The notes under the pieces were generated by a model. It did not search any database. It saw only the letters and a program-made list of their open reading frames with translations, and was not told the origin of the DNA. Shown here one piece after another: positions 11,309-20,136 of a stretch of DNA of 64,000 nt. The stretch is from BOG-908 sp963692875 (GTDB taxonomy: Bacteria; Pseudomonadota; Alphaproteobacteria; Acetobacterales; Acetobacteraceae): the NCBI GenBank assembly GCA_965198755.1, contig OZ240673.1, positions 3,534,001-3,598,000 of the forward strand, given 5' to 3'. Positions within the stretch are counted from its first letter, which is position 1. Each line of letters begins with the position of its first letter. The translations under genes and the position numbers were made by a program.

Positions 11309-12459
11309 TAGAACAACGAAAGCTGCGGCAACGTATGCGCAGGCGCCCCCGGCACACAGAAATGCCGCGTCTCAAGTCCGCTACGCTCCTCGAACCCCAG
11401 CTTGCGCGCCGCGCGTTCGAACCGCTTGCCCAGCAGCTCGGCGTAAGGGCCCTGCCCGTTGAAGCGCTGGCCGTAGGTGCTGTCGTTCAGCGCGCCGCCG
11501 CGGGTCTCGCGGATCAGGCTCAGCACGTGGCGGGCACGGTTCGGGTAGTGGGCAGCGAGCCAGGACTCGAACATTCCGCGGAGCTCGTGCGGCAGGCGCA
11601 GCAGCACGTAGCCGGCGTGGCGCGCGCCGGCGCGGGCGGCGCGTTCAAGGATGCGCTCCAGCTCGGTGTCGTTGAGGCCCGGGATCATCGGCGCGGCCAG
11701 CACGGCGGCCGGCACGCCGGCCTGGCTGAGTGCCGCCACCGCGGCCAGGCGGCGCTCGGGTGTTGCCGCGCGCGGCTCCATGCGGCGGGCCAGGGTCGCG
11801 TCCAGCGTGGTGACCGAGAGGAACACGCGCACCAGGTTGCGGGCGGCCAGGCGCTGCAGCACGTCGAGGTCGCGCAGCACGCCGGCCGACTTGGTGACGA
11901 TGCTGACCGGGTGGCCGAAACGCTCCAGCACCTCGAGCACCGAGCGGGTGAGCTTCAGCGTGCGCTCCACTGGCTGGTAGGGGTCGGTGTTGGAGCCGAG
12001 CGCCATCGGCTTGCAGACGTAGGCGGGCTTGCGCAACTCACGCTCCAGCAGGCTGGCGACGTCCGGCTTGAAGGTCAGCCTGGTCTCGAAGTCCAGCCCG
12101 GCGGAGTAGCCGAGATAGGCGTGCGTAGGCCTGGCGTAGCAGTAAACGCAGCCGTGCTCGCAGCCGCGGTAGGGGTTTACCGCACGGTCGAAGCCGATGT
12201 CCGGCGAGGTGTTCCAGGAGATGACCGAACGGCTGGTGTCGCGCGTCAGCGTGGTGGGCAGCGGCGGCAGGTCGGCGAGCCCGTCGAGCGTGGCCCAGCC
12301 GTCGTCGAACGGCTCGACGTCGCGCGCCTCGAACCGGTTGGCGGGGTTGGAGAGCGCGCCGCGGCCACGCAGGGTGCCGGACAGGCGCGCGTTGGTGAGG
12401 GGGGCGGAGGTGCTGATGTTGACGGCGCGGTCCGGCGACGGGCGTGCTGCAAGCTGCAT
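11308..12459 (-). CDS. PA0069-family radical SAM protein
   Basis: 383 residues. CEHGCVYCYARPTH near residue 100 supplies the CX3CX2C ligands of a [4Fe-4S] cluster that cleaves S-adenosylmethionine. The sequence resembles the PA0069/SplB-like group (NPYRGCEHGC, then ALGSNTDPYQPVE). The reaction is not established for this family. No operon partner is visible: repeat copies flank it on both sides. The ATG at 12,459 gives the usual length. Confidence 0.85.
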   Translation of the reverse strand: MQLAARPSPDRAVNISTSAPLTNARLSGTLRGRGALSNPANRFEARDVEPFDDGWATLDGLADLPPLPTTLTRDTSRSVISWNTSPDIGFDRAVNPYRGCEHGCVYCYARPTHAYLGYSAGLDFETRLTFKPDVASLLERELRKPAYVCKPMALGSNTDPYQPVERTLKLTRSVLEVLERFGHPVSIVTKSAGVLRDLDVLQRLAARNLVRVFLSVTTLDATLARRMEPRAATPERRLAAVAALSQAGVPAAVLAAPMIPGLNDTELERILERAARAGARHAGYVLLRLPHELRGMFESWLAAHYPNRARHVLSLIRETRGGALNDSTYGQRFNGQGPYAELLGKRFERAARKLGFEERSGLETRHFCVPGAPAHTLPQLSLF

Positions 12460-12542
12460 CTCGGGTTCTCGCTTCGTTCCTGCGCAGATTGGGTGCGGGG
12501 GCGCGGCAAGTCAAGAACGAAATGGGAACTTTTTGCGTGGTG

Positions 12543-12632
12543 AAAGGCAAGGCAAGCGGTTCTTTTTTGAAAAAAAGAACCAAAAAACTTTTGTTTTCTT
12601 GGGCGCGCGCTGCGGAAATGCCGCGACAGTAG
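12543..12632 (-). repeat. Single-arm hairpin repeat, copy 4
   Basis: One GTTC-type arm followed by about 40 bases ending CCGCGACAG. The arm expected beside that core is missing. Located upstream of the radical SAM gene. Confidence 0.85.
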
Positions 12633-12849
12633 GGCGCCACGGCCTCGGTGCTGGTGGTGTGTGCAAGGTCTGCTTTTGGTTGTCCGTCAGGGAGTAACCC
12701 TGGCGGCTAAACAACACGGCTTGTCCTGCGGCGGCATGCTGTTCGCGCGACGCAACGCTGGCATGGCCATAATACGATCGGCTTGCGCGATGCGCCGATT
12801 GCACAGGCGAGCCGATCCGCTTCCTTGTTCGTAAACACGGCTGATACTA
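12633..12849. other. Non-coding stretch left of the IS5-family element
   Basis: No credible gene. It holds a short hairpin, CCGTCAGG-GAGTAA-CCCTGGCGG (about 12,686-12,708). The rest shows no recognisable motif. Confidence 0.5.
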
Positions 12850-14023
12850 GGTCGTGAACCCACATCCAGTTATGGGATGATGGCGACGTTGGGCTGGATG
12901 CGAGCAGCGGCATCGCGCAGCGCAGGCTCGTTATCGCTCATAAGGGTCAGGTAGCTCAGGGAATGCTCGTAGTAGATCCGCAACGGCACCGCCCCGAACT
13001 GTAGGGCGCCTTCGATGAAGTCCTCGTTCGCTTCGTAGGCTGGTAGCTGAAGGTCGGTCGTCGCGTCCTGCCCGAGGGCACCTGCGATGTCAGCAAGCAT
13101 AGTTCGGAACGACGTCGCGTAATTGAACGCATCCAAGACCCAAAGCGTGAGCTGCCACCCGCCTTGCGGATGAGCTTGTATATCCAACGGGGAGCGGACT
13201 TCAATCACAGCTTGATATTCAACGCTTCCCCCATCGAGGGAAAGCTGATTCAGCGTCGGCATGAGCCGATATGACCTGATCGACTTCAAGTGGCGCGTGA
13301 TCGAGCCGCTGCTGCCCAACAAGCCGAGGGGCGTGCCCCGTGTGGATGACCGGCGCGTGCTGAACGGCATCTTCTGGGTGCTGCGTTCCGGGGCGCCGTG
13401 GCGTGACTTACCCGAGCGCTATGGACCGCGCACCACCTGCTACAACCGCTTTGTGCGATGGCGAAAGGCAGGCGTGTGGGACCGGCTGATGGATGCCATC
13501 AGCGCAGCACACGACGGCGAAATCCAAATGATCGACAGCACTTCGATCCGGGCGCACCAGCAGGCTGCGACGGCAAAAAGGGGGGTCCAGATCATTGTCT
13601 CGGTCGCTTCCGAGGCGGGCTCACGACCAAGATCCACGTCGTCGTCGACCCGCAGGGGCTCCCGATCCGGCTCGCCCTCACCGCAGGCCAGACGCACGAC
13701 GGCAGATCGTAGACCACCTGCTCGATCACCTCGGCCCGCACACCATCGTGCTGGCGGACAAAGCCTACGACGCGGACCGCATTCGCGAGCTGATCCAGGA
13801 CCAAGGTGCCACGCCCAACATCCCGCCCAAGAGCAACCGCAAGTGGAAGCCGTGCTTCAGCAAGCGGCTCTATCGCGAACGCAACCTGATCGAGCGGTTC
13901 TTCTCCAAGCTAAAGCACTTCCGCCGCGTCGCCACCCGCTACGACAAGCTGGCCGCCAACTTCCTCGCCATGGTCCAGCTCGCATCAATGCGGCTGTGGT
14001 TCCGTGCTTATGAGTCTACGGCC
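12850..14023 (+). mobile_element. IS5-family (IS427-type) insertion sequence, inactive
   Basis: The imperfect ends GGTCGTGAACCCACA on the left and the inverse of TGTAGACTC-like sequence on the right (GAGTCTACGGCC at 14,012-14,023) are flanked by TA at 12,848-12,849 and 14,024-14,025. This agrees with the TA duplication of the IS427 group. The element holds a frameshifted transposase and an antisense ORF, which makes it about 1.17 kb, longer than the usual 0.8-0.9 kb. The left end is the less certain boundary. Confidence 0.65.
12870..13262 (-). CDS. Hypothetical protein, antisense passenger ORF of the IS5 element
   Basis: 130 residues with good codon structure and no recognised family. The ATG at 13,262-13,260 overlaps the transposase ATG at 13,261-13,263, so the two reading frames start back to back. 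The sequence is acidic with aromatic residues (YEHSLSYLTLM) and lacks a signal peptide or membrane segment. Either it is a passenger carried between the left end and the transposase, or it is a host gene whose 5' end is abutted by the element if the true left end lies near 13,250. Confidence 0.5.
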   Translation of the reverse strand: MPTLNQLSLDGGSVEYQAVIEVRSPLDIQAHPQGGWQLTLWVLDAFNYATSFRTMLADIAGALGQDATTDLQLPAYEANEDFIEGALQFGAVPLRIYYEHSLSYLTLMSDNEPALRDAAARIQPNVAIIP

Positions 14024-14026
14024 TAA
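13261..14026 (+). pseudogene. IS5-family DDE transposase, frameshifted
   Basis: Three frames are needed to read it. The first part runs from 13,261 through the DSTSIRAHQ motif (first catalytic Asp). A -1 shift at the A/G run near 13,576-13,587 is the programmed slip expected for the IS427 group. A second -1 change near 13,700-13,702 (THDG to QIVDHLLD) has no such excuse and looks like a one-base deletion. The last part holds ADKAYDAD (second Asp) and RNLIERFFSKLK (Glu) and ends YESTA. The enzyme is therefore probably dead. Confidence 0.9.
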
Positions 14027-14060
14027 CCGCCCTGGATCCTGACACTTCGAAATCAAGCAA

Positions 14061-14199
14061 GAAAGGCAAGGCCTGCTTTTTTGAAAAAAAGCAGCAAAAA
14101 ACTTTTGGTCCTGCTGTCGCGAAGGTTCTGCAACGCGCGCCCAAGGGAACAAAAGTTTTTTGGTTCTTTTTTCAAAAAAGAACTGCTTGCCTTGCCTTT
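14061..14199 (+). repeat. Two-arm hairpin repeat, copy 5 (core forward)
   Basis: CTGC-type left arm, CTGCTGTCGCG core and GTTC-type right arm. Lies between the IS5 element and the MBL-fold gene. Preceded by a 26-base flank (14,029-14,054) that also precedes the copy at 59,312. Confidence 0.92.
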
Positions 14200-14217
14200 C
14201 GTCCCCTCGGGCGGCCC

Positions 14218-15090
14218 TCACGCAGGCAAATACGCCGACCCATCCTCCGCCCGCGCCGGATGGCCCACGTAGACGCCTCGCGCAGGCACGGCCACGGTGT
14301 CGAACTCCGCCGCCAGCCGCGATAGTCCGTCGCGCAGCGCCCTACCTTGCATAGCGCGGCCGTGGCCGGTCACTGCGAGCTCCGGCTGCAGCGCCGTCAG
14401 CATCTGCACGGAGGAGCGTGCCGCCTGCCAATCGGGGGTGAAGTATTTCGGCGGCCCGTGCAGTTCGGGCGCCTGGGTGATGGCGGCGTAGGCGGATTCC
14501 TGCGCCGTGGTGACAAAGGCGTCGCCGGCCACCAGCGTGCGGTCCGCGTCGCGGAACAGCGAGACGTGGCCGGCCGCGTGCCCCGGCGTGTGCAGCCAGC
14601 GCCAGCCCGGCATGGCGGGAATGCTGCCGTCCTCGGGCAGCGCGTGCAGGCGCCGCTTCACGTTGACCGGGGTGCGGCGGAACAGCGGGGAGAGCGCCGC
14701 CAGCAGGCCGCCGCCCACATGCGGGTCCGGCGGCGGGTAGGACGAGGTGCCGTTCAGGTACGGCAGCTCATGCGGGTGCGCGTAGACCGGCACGTCCCAG
14801 TGCCCGGCCAGGGCTTCGAGGGCGCCGACGTGGTCGACATGGCCGTGGGTCAGCACGATGGCTTCGGGGCGGGACGCGCCGAAGCGCCGGCGGGCGGCGC
14901 GCTCGATGACCCCGCGCGTGCCCGGCAGGCCGGCGTCGATCAGCACCCAGGGCCCGCCCGGGGCGCCGGCGAAGACGACGTTGACGATGGCAATGCGCTT
15001 GTAGGCCAGGTCGGGTGCCAGCTCGATGACGCCGCCGCCCACGGCACGTCCGGCGATGGCGGCCGAATCTATGGCGATCTGCTGGGCCAT
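14218..15090 (-). CDS. MBL-fold metallo-hydrolase
   Basis: 290 residues of the metallo-beta-lactamase fold. LTHGHVDHVGAL near residue 80 is the HxHxDH metal site, HTPGHAAGHVSLF and VAGDAF supply further ligands, and VTGHGRAM the last His. Probably a two-zinc or iron hydrolase; the substrate is unknown. The ATG at 15,090 shares one base with the TGA of the upstream dehydrogenase gene (TGATG), so the two are translated together. The longer frame to 15,105 was not used. Confidence 0.85.
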   Translation of the reverse strand: MAQQIAIDSAAIAGRAVGGGVIELAPDLAYKRIAIVNVVFAGAPGGPWVLIDAGLPGTRGVIERAARRRFGASRPEAIVLTHGHVDHVGALEALAGHWDVPVYAHPHELPYLNGTSSYPPPDPHVGGGLLAALSPLFRRTPVNVKRRLHALPEDGSIPAMPGWRWLHTPGHAAGHVSLFRDADRTLVAGDAFVTTAQESAYAAITQAPELHGPPKYFTPDWQAARSSVQMLTALQPELAVTGHGRAMQGRALRDGLSRLAAEFDTVAVPARGVYVGHPARAEDGSAYLPA

Positions 15091-15863
15091 CACGCGCCGC
15101 CCCAATGCATTGTCAGCCCGCCGTCCATCGTCCAGGTCTGGCCGGTGACGTAGTCGCCGGTGTCGGCGGCGAGGAACAGCGCTAGGCCAGCGATCTCCTC
15201 CGGCCGGCCGGGGCGGCTCCAGGGGATGGCCTGCATGCTCTTCTCACGCTTCTTCGGGTCGTCGAGGCGGGACTGCGTCATCGGCGTGGCGATCAGCCCG
15301 GGGGCGATAGCGTTCACGTTGATGTGGTCGGGTGCGACTTCGACCGAGAGCGAGCGGACCAGCGAGTTCACGCCCGCCTTGGCCATGCCGTAAGGCGCGC
15401 TGTTCGGCGTTGGCAGGTGACCGGCGACGGAGCCGATGATGATCAGGCGTCCGTAGCCGCCGTGCTTGCGGCGCTGGCGGACAAAGGCGCGGGCGCAGAA
15501 CAGCGGGCCCTTGAGGTCGGTGTTGAGAATGAGGTCGAGCTTCTCGTCGTCCATCTCGACGACCTGGAGCTGCTCACCCATGGCGACGCCGGCGTTGGCG
15601 ACCAGCAGGTCCGGCACGCCGAGGTCGGCGGCCACGGCCGCGAAGAACACCTCCACGGCTGCGGCGTCGCCGACGTCCAGCTTGTAGACGGTTGCCTTGC
15701 GGCCGGCTTGTTCGACCATCTGCTGCGTAGTGCGGGCACCGTCCTGGTCGGTGTGGTAGGTGATGGCGACGTCGGCACCCGCTTCGGCGAACAACCGGGC
15801 GGTGGCCTGGCCGATGCCGGAATCCGCGCCGGTGACGATCGCGGTCTTGCCTGCGAGCTGCAT
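15090..15863 (-). CDS. Short-chain dehydrogenase/reductase (glucose dehydrogenase-like)
   Basis: 257-residue classical SDR. TGADSGIGQA near residue 11 is the cofactor glycine motif, NAGVA follows, and the catalytic Ser-Tyr-Lys is seen as IIGSVAG and YGMAKAG. The C-terminal TGQTWTMDGG is usual for classical SDRs. The frame is open to 15,977, but the ATG at 15,863 matches SDR N termini. First gene of a two-gene unit with the MBL-fold hydrolase. The substrate cannot be assigned. Confidence 0.85.
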   Translation of the reverse strand: MQLAGKTAIVTGADSGIGQATARLFAEAGADVAITYHTDQDGARTTQQMVEQAGRKATVYKLDVGDAAAVEVFFAAVAADLGVPDLLVANAGVAMGEQLQVVEMDDEKLDLILNTDLKGPLFCARAFVRQRRKHGGYGRLIIIGSVAGHLPTPNSAPYGMAKAGVNSLVRSLSVEVAPDHINVNAIAPGLIATPMTQSRLDDPKKREKSMQAIPWSRPGRPEEIAGLALFLAADTGDYVTGQTWTMDGGLTMHWGGA

Positions 15864-16358
15864 GGGATCGTGTCCTGAGAGTTGTGCGGGAGGAAGTGCG
15901 CGTGCCGGGTGCGGTTTGGTGGCGCGCTGTGTTTTGAAGACACGAAGCGGAGCCTGCTGTCCTTGGAGACTTGCCACGAACCCCGCATGGTGCGGTTGTC
16001 GTGCGAGAACATGCTACTCGCAACCGGTTCGGCGCTGGCAGGACAGAAAGGAAAGCCTTCTTTTTCGAGAAAAAGAAGCAAAAAGCTTTTGTCAGCGCTG
16101 TCGCGGAGATCTCAGGAGACGTGCACCTGAGAGACAAAAGTTTTTTGGTTCTTTTTTTCAAAAAAGAACTGCTTGCTTCTGAGCACGTGCGTGTGAAACC
16201 CGTCTGTTTTATTCGCGCGCCGCGTGTATTCGCCTTGCCAGCGGCTGAAACCTGCTGGCATATACCCCGCTCCGTCGCCGATCGCCCTTTGCGTGAGCAC
16301 GTCAACCCCTTACCGGGGCCATGCCTGTTGGTGCCGGCAGGCTTCAGGAGTGTCTCCC
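15864..16358. other. Divergent intergenic region with repeat copy 6
   Basis: About 180 bases on the left and 180 on the right flank the repeat at 16,048-16,180 and show no gene. The right part contains an inverted repeat, GCCAGC (16,237-16,242) and GCTGGC (16,254-16,259), just before TATACC and upstream of the GTG-started gene. It could be a promoter or operator. Confidence 0.4.
16048..16180 (+). repeat. Two-arm hairpin repeat, copy 6 (core forward)
   Basis: CTTC-type left arm with a TTTTTCGAGAAAAA stem, GCTGTCGCGG core and GTTC-type right arm. Confidence 0.92.
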
Positions 16359-16784
16359 GTGTCTCAGCCGTCGTTGCGAATCACTCACTTCGAGGCACGC
16401 CAGCCGCCGGCCGATTACGTCTTCGACGTGTGGAACCCGCTCGAGAACAGCTACGAGAACGTCGGGAGCTTCGAGGACGGCATGGAGCGCGTGCAGCGCC
16501 TGGCACAGACGGTTCGCGAGATGTGGGTGTCAAAGGACGCGGCACTCGGGTCGCTGCAGAGCCCGCCGGCGCCCGAGCCCAACACGGAGTTCGCCGAGTT
16601 CCGGGTGACCGCGCAGGCGCAGCGCAGCTACGACATCCGCAGCTTCGACAGTCCCGAGTGGAGCCACTTCCGCGGCTACATCAGCCAGGCTGCCGAGCGC
16701 ATCAGCGGCGAAGTCGGCTTCGTGTTGGCCCCCTCCCTGATCCCGGCACCCCCCGCCCCGAGAACCCAGTCGAAATCGGCGTAA
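16359..16784 (+). CDS. Hypothetical protein (141 aa)
   Basis: Starts at GTG 16,359, eight bases after AGGAG (16,346-16,350), the only good ribosome site here. The product is soluble and acidic, with WNPLENSYENVGSFEDGMERV near residue 25 and a Pro-rich C-terminal end. No membrane segment or signal peptide. I do not recognise the family. The stop codon lies seven bases before single-arm repeat copy 7. Codon use fits the neighbours, so it is probably a real gene. Confidence 0.6.
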   Translation: MSQPSLRITHFEARQPPADYVFDVWNPLENSYENVGSFEDGMERVQRLAQTVREMWVSKDAALGSLQSPPAPEPNTEFAEFRVTAQAQRSYDIRSFDSPEWSHFRGYISQAAERISGEVGFVLAPSLIPAPPAPRTQSKSA

Positions 16785-16790
16785 GACGGA

Positions 16791-16851
16791 ACCGCGACAG
16801 CCGCGCCAAAAGCTTTTTGCTTCTTTTTCTCGAAAAAGAAGCGCTTGCTTC
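16791..16851 (-). repeat. Single-arm hairpin repeat, copy 7
   Basis: CCGCGACAGC core half and one CTTC-type arm. The arm is placed between two genes that converge on it, starting 7 bases after one stop codon and ending at the other. Confidence 0.88.
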
Positions 16852-17172
16852 CTACCCTTGCCGTGCCGGCGTCCGCACCACCAACCCGTCCAGCGCCTCG
16901 GTCACGGTCACCTGACAAGACAGCCGGGAGTTCGGCCCAGGGTCAGTCACCAGGTCCATCGTGTCCAGCTCCATCGCGGCCGGTGCCGGCAGCTTGCTCG
17001 CCCATGCATCGTCGACGATCACGTGGCAGGTGCCGCAAGCGCAGGCCCCGCCGCACTCCGCGTCGATGCCCGGCACGTCGTTGGTCACCGCGGCCCGCAT
17101 CACGGACATGCCAACGGCGGCGTTCACCGTCATGGACGAGCCGGTGGACGAGATGTAGGTGATCTTCGGCAT
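16852..17172 (-). CDS. [2Fe-2S] ferredoxin (adrenodoxin/putidaredoxin type)
   Basis: 106 residues. Four Cys ligands are visible: CGGACACGTC (CX5CX2C) near residues 40-50 and RLSCQV near residue 87. This spacing is typical of ferredoxins that pass electrons to oxygenases or to iron-sulfur assembly. The open frame continues far upstream to 18,126, but that part is antisense to the flavin reductase and not coding. Start ATG at 17,172. Divergent from the flavin reductase gene across 138 bases, which hints at a shared redox role. Confidence 0.9.
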   Translation of the reverse strand: MPKITYISSTGSSMTVNAAVGMSVMRAAVTNDVPGIDAECGGACACGTCHVIVDDAWASKLPAPAAMELDTMDLVTDPGPNSRLSCQVTVTEALDGLVVRTPARQG

Positions 17173-17310
17173 CGTGCGGGCTCCGGGGGCGCGGCGGTGG
17201 TGCTTGGACATCGCTACAGTGTCAAGACAGGTCCGCCGGAGCGACGCAGCAGGAGCGGGCCCACGAACGATGCGTCTGGTTTTTCTGCCCGAGCGGACCA
17301 CCTGCCTGCC

Positions 17311-18066
17311 ATGAGCGAACCAGCCACGCCCCCGCGCCCCGAGGCTGGCGGGCCGGTCCAGACACTGCCCAGCAGCCGGGTTGCCCGCCCGGCGGATTTC
17401 GACGGCATGGCGTTCCGCCGCGCGCTGGGCACCTTTGTCACCGGCGTCACCATCGTGACGACGCTGGACGCGTTTGGCCGGCCGGCCGGGCTGACGGCCA
17501 ACAGCTTCAACTCCGTCTCGCTGGACCCGCCAATGGTGCTGTGGAGCCTGGCGCTGGACAGCACTAGCCTGCCGGCCTTCCGCCACGCGGAGTGGTGGGC
17601 GGTGCACGTGCTGGCCGCCGACCAGGAGGTGCTGTCCAACCGCTTCGCCCGGCGCGACAACGCCAAGTTCGACGGTCTGCCCACCCAGCCGGGGCCGGGC
17701 GGCATACCGCTGCTGGACGGTTGCGCCGCCCGCTTCGTCTGCCGCGCCGCGTTCGAATACGAGGGCGGCGACCACGCGATCTTCCTGGGCGAGGTCAGCG
17801 ACTTTTTGCAGACCGACCGCACGCCGCTGGTCTACCACCAGGGGCGCTACGGCGGGGTGTTCCCGGCGGCAGAGGCGCAGCCGGGGGGGACGTCGCTGCT
17901 GGCGCTGGAGCGGCGGGGGCTGGTGGAACACGCGAAGGCGGGGCCGTTGCTGACGGAGGCGGGGCGCGAGGTGGCGCGGGGGCTGCTGGCGTTGGCTGAG
18001 ACGTCGCAGGAGAGCCTGACGCAGTACGAGCGGGCGGCGCTGCGGCATTTGTTGCCGAGGCTTTAA
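17311..18066 (+). CDS. Flavin reductase with C-terminal MarR-like segment
   Basis: 251 residues. Residues 30 to about 190 are a flavin reductase-like FMN-binding domain (FRRALGTFVTGVTIVTT, LTANSFNSVSLDPPMV, GRYGGVF). The last 50 residues (ERRGLVEHAKAGPLLTEAG and onward) resemble the end of a MarR winged helix. Such a fusion is known for the reductase C1 of 4-hydroxyphenylacetate hydroxylase, where it controls the domain. No oxygenase gene is nearby. The TAA stop lies in the edge of a repeat copy. Confidence 0.82.
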   Translation: MSEPATPPRPEAGGPVQTLPSSRVARPADFDGMAFRRALGTFVTGVTIVTTLDAFGRPAGLTANSFNSVSLDPPMVLWSLALDSTSLPAFRHAEWWAVHVLAADQEVLSNRFARRDNAKFDGLPTQPGPGGIPLLDGCAARFVCRAAFEYEGGDHAIFLGEVSDFLQTDRTPLVYHQGRYGGVFPAAEAQPGGTSLLALERRGLVEHAKAGPLLTEAGREVARGLLALAETSQESLTQYERAALRHLLPRL

Positions 18067-18200
18067 GCAAGGAAGCAGTTCTTTTTTGAAAAAAAGAACC
18101 AAAAAACTTTTATCTCCTGGGTACACGCTGAGGGAGACTCCGCGACAGCAGGACCAAAAGTTTTTTGCTTCTTTTCTTCAGAAAAGAAGGCTTTGCTTGC
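18064..18200 (-). repeat. Two-arm hairpin repeat, copy 8 (core reverse)
   Basis: GTTC left arm, CCGCGACAGC beside a CTTC right arm. It starts on the flavin reductase stop codon and ends at the TTG start of the next dehydrogenase. Confidence 0.93.
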
Positions 18201-18201
18201 T

Positions 18202-19092
18202 TTGTTAAGCGTCGTCACCGGCGCCACCAGCGGCATCGGCCCCTGGATCGCTCTCGGCCTGGCGCAAGCCGGCCACGACCTCGTCCTGATCGGCCGCAAC
18301 GCCGAGGCCTGCGCCGGCACGCGCGACTGGCTGACGCGCCAGGCCCCCACCTGCCACGTCCAGATCGAGCTCGCCGACCTCTCCCTGCTGGCCGAGACGC
18401 GGGCCGCCGCCGCCCACATCACCCGGCCGGTGGACGTGCTGGTCAACAACGCCGGCGCCTACGCCGCCCGCCGCGAGGAGACGCCGGAGGGCCACGAGCG
18501 CGTGCTGGCCACCAACCACCTCTCCCCCTTCGTGCTGACACAGGCGTTGCTGCCTCGGCTGCAGGACGCGGCGAGGCAGTCCGGCGGCGCGCGCATCGTC
18601 CACGTGGGCTCGTCGACGTCGGAGCGGGCGCGGATCGACCCGGACGATCTGGAGGGACGGCGCCGCTGGGGCCTGACGCACACCTACGCGCAGTCCAAGC
18701 TGGCCCTGCTGATCGCCAGCAACCACTGGGCGCGCCTGCTGTCCGGCACAGGCGTCGTCAGCAACACCGTGCACCCCGGCGCGGTGGCCACCAGGCTGGT
18801 GCGCGAGCGCGGCGTCATCGGCCTGGCCTGGCGCGCGATGGCGCCGTTCCTGCTCACCGAGGCTCAGGGCGCCGAGACGCCGCTGCACGTGGCACTCGAC
18901 CCGGGGTTCGCCGCCGTCACGGGCTCGTATGTGAAGGCTCGGCAGGTGGCACGGCAGAACCCCCGCGCGCTGGATGCGGCGCTGGCAGCGCGCGTTCTGG
19001 CAGCGACAGAGCGCCTGACCGGTTCTCCAGCGGTGCCGACAGCGCCCGCCGCCACGCCAGGTGCAGGCTCCAGCCGCGTGCCTGGCGGTTGA
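18202..19092 (+). CDS. Short-chain dehydrogenase, TTG start at repeat edge
   Basis: 296-residue SDR with VVTGATSGIGPW at the very N terminus, NNAGAY, and a YAQSKLA active site of the retinol-dehydrogenase/WW-oxidoreductase type. No ATG or GTG is available. TTG at 18,202 (or 18,193) lies directly at the end of a repeat copy and no ribosome site is seen, so the original start may have been replaced. The last 176 bases overlap the tail of the convergent SDR gene; one of the two C-terminal ends may not be real. Confidence 0.75.
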   Translation: MLSVVTGATSGIGPWIALGLAQAGHDLVLIGRNAEACAGTRDWLTRQAPTCHVQIELADLSLLAETRAAAAHITRPVDVLVNNAGAYAARREETPEGHERVLATNHLSPFVLTQALLPRLQDAARQSGGARIVHVGSSTSERARIDPDDLEGRRRWGLTHTYAQSKLALLIASNHWARLLSGTGVVSNTVHPGAVATRLVRERGVIGLAWRAMAPFLLTEAQGAETPLHVALDPGFAAVTGSYVKARQVARQNPRALDAALAARVLAATERLTGSPAVPTAPAATPGAGSSRVPGG

Positions 19093-19975
19093 AAGCGCCG
19101 CGCACGGGGGAGGCTTCGGCGGACGGCGAGAACAGCGTGGGGTCGGCCAGGCGCGCGGCTTCGGGGTCGCGGGAGAGCTGGGCGTCGAAGCCCAGCTGGG
19201 TCATGCACCAGGCGATCAGCCAGGGGGCCGCGCGGGTGGCCAGGCCGAATACGGCCGCGGTGCCGCTGATCGTCTCCTCGGCGCCGCCCTTCAGGGCCGC
19301 GTGGTAGATGCCGGCGGCCACCACTTCGGGCTGGTAAACCGGCGGCGCCGGCCGCGCCGGCCAGTTCATGTGGGAGACCGCGTGCGAGAAGAACGGCGTG
19401 TTGACCGCCGGCGGGAACACGGTGACCACGCGCACGGAGCTGCCGGCCATGCGCAGTTCGGCCCGCAGCGCCTGGGCGAAGCCGCGCACTGCCGCCTTGG
19501 CACCGGCGTAGGAGGTCATCATCGGCAGGCCGTGGAAGGCGGCCGCCGAGCACACGTTAAGGATGGTGCCGCGCCCTGACGGCGCCATCAGCGACAGCGC
19601 CGTGCGGCAGCCGTTCACGGTGCCGGAGTAGGTAACGGCGGTGACGCGGTCGAACTCCTCTGCCGGCACCGTCGCGAAGCGGCCGTAGACGCCGTTGCCG
19701 GCGCAGTTGATCCAGACGTCGGGCGGCCCGAGTTCGGCGGCGACCTCGACGGCGGCGGCCTGCAGCGCCGCGCGGTCGGACACGTCTGCACAGCGCGTGC
19801 ATACCGCGGCGCCTGCACTCCTGACGTCGCCCGCCGCTTCGGCGAGCCCAGCCTGCCCGCGGGCGATCAGTCCCACCCGCCAGCCGCGCCTGGCGAACAG
19901 CCCGGCGGTGCAGCGCCCGATGCCCGAGGAGCCGCCGGTGATCACCACCACGGGCGTCCTGTCCGGCGAGGTCAT
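18917..19975 (-). CDS. Short-chain dehydrogenase, long form
   Basis: 352 residues. TGGSSGIGRCTA near residue 15, NCAGNGVYG, and SYAGAKAAVRG with the active-site Tyr and Lys. A C-terminal extension of about 100 residues includes a hydrophobic stretch (APWLIAWCMTQLGF), as in membrane-associated SDRs. Start ATG 19,975; the frame upstream runs into the glycosyltransferase promoter region. The final 60 residues overlap the convergent SDR gene. Confidence 0.8.
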   Translation of the reverse strand: MTSPDRTPVVVITGGSSGIGRCTAGLFARRGWRVGLIARGQAGLAEAAGDVRSAGAAVCTRCADVSDRAALQAAAVEVAAELGPPDVWINCAGNGVYGRFATVPAEEFDRVTAVTYSGTVNGCRTALSLMAPSGRGTILNVCSAAAFHGLPMMTSYAGAKAAVRGFAQALRAELRMAGSSVRVVTVFPPAVNTPFFSHAVSHMNWPARPAPPVYQPEVVAAGIYHAALKGGAEETISGTAAVFGLATRAAPWLIAWCMTQLGFDAQLSRDPEAARLADPTLFSPSAEASPVRGAFNRQARGWSLHLAWRRALSAPLENRSGALSLPERALPAPHPARGGSAVPPAEPSHTSP

Positions 19976-20136
19976 GCCTTGCCGGCCCGTGCCGCGTCTG
20001 TGAGATGGTGAAGCATGGTCGGCATACTGACATCTCCGGCGGGCGGACGTGACGTGTCTTTGAACCGTGTTACAACTGAGGCGCGCAACCAGGTTTCCAA
20101 CCGCCGGAGCCGGCGCGCAAGGGAGCGCCAGCACGA

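Noticed and set aside
16852..18126. 424-codon minus-strand frame joining a basic protein to the ferredoxin
   Set aside because: The part upstream of 17,172 is antisense to the flavin reductase and begins in a repeat copy; only the ferredoxin end is real.
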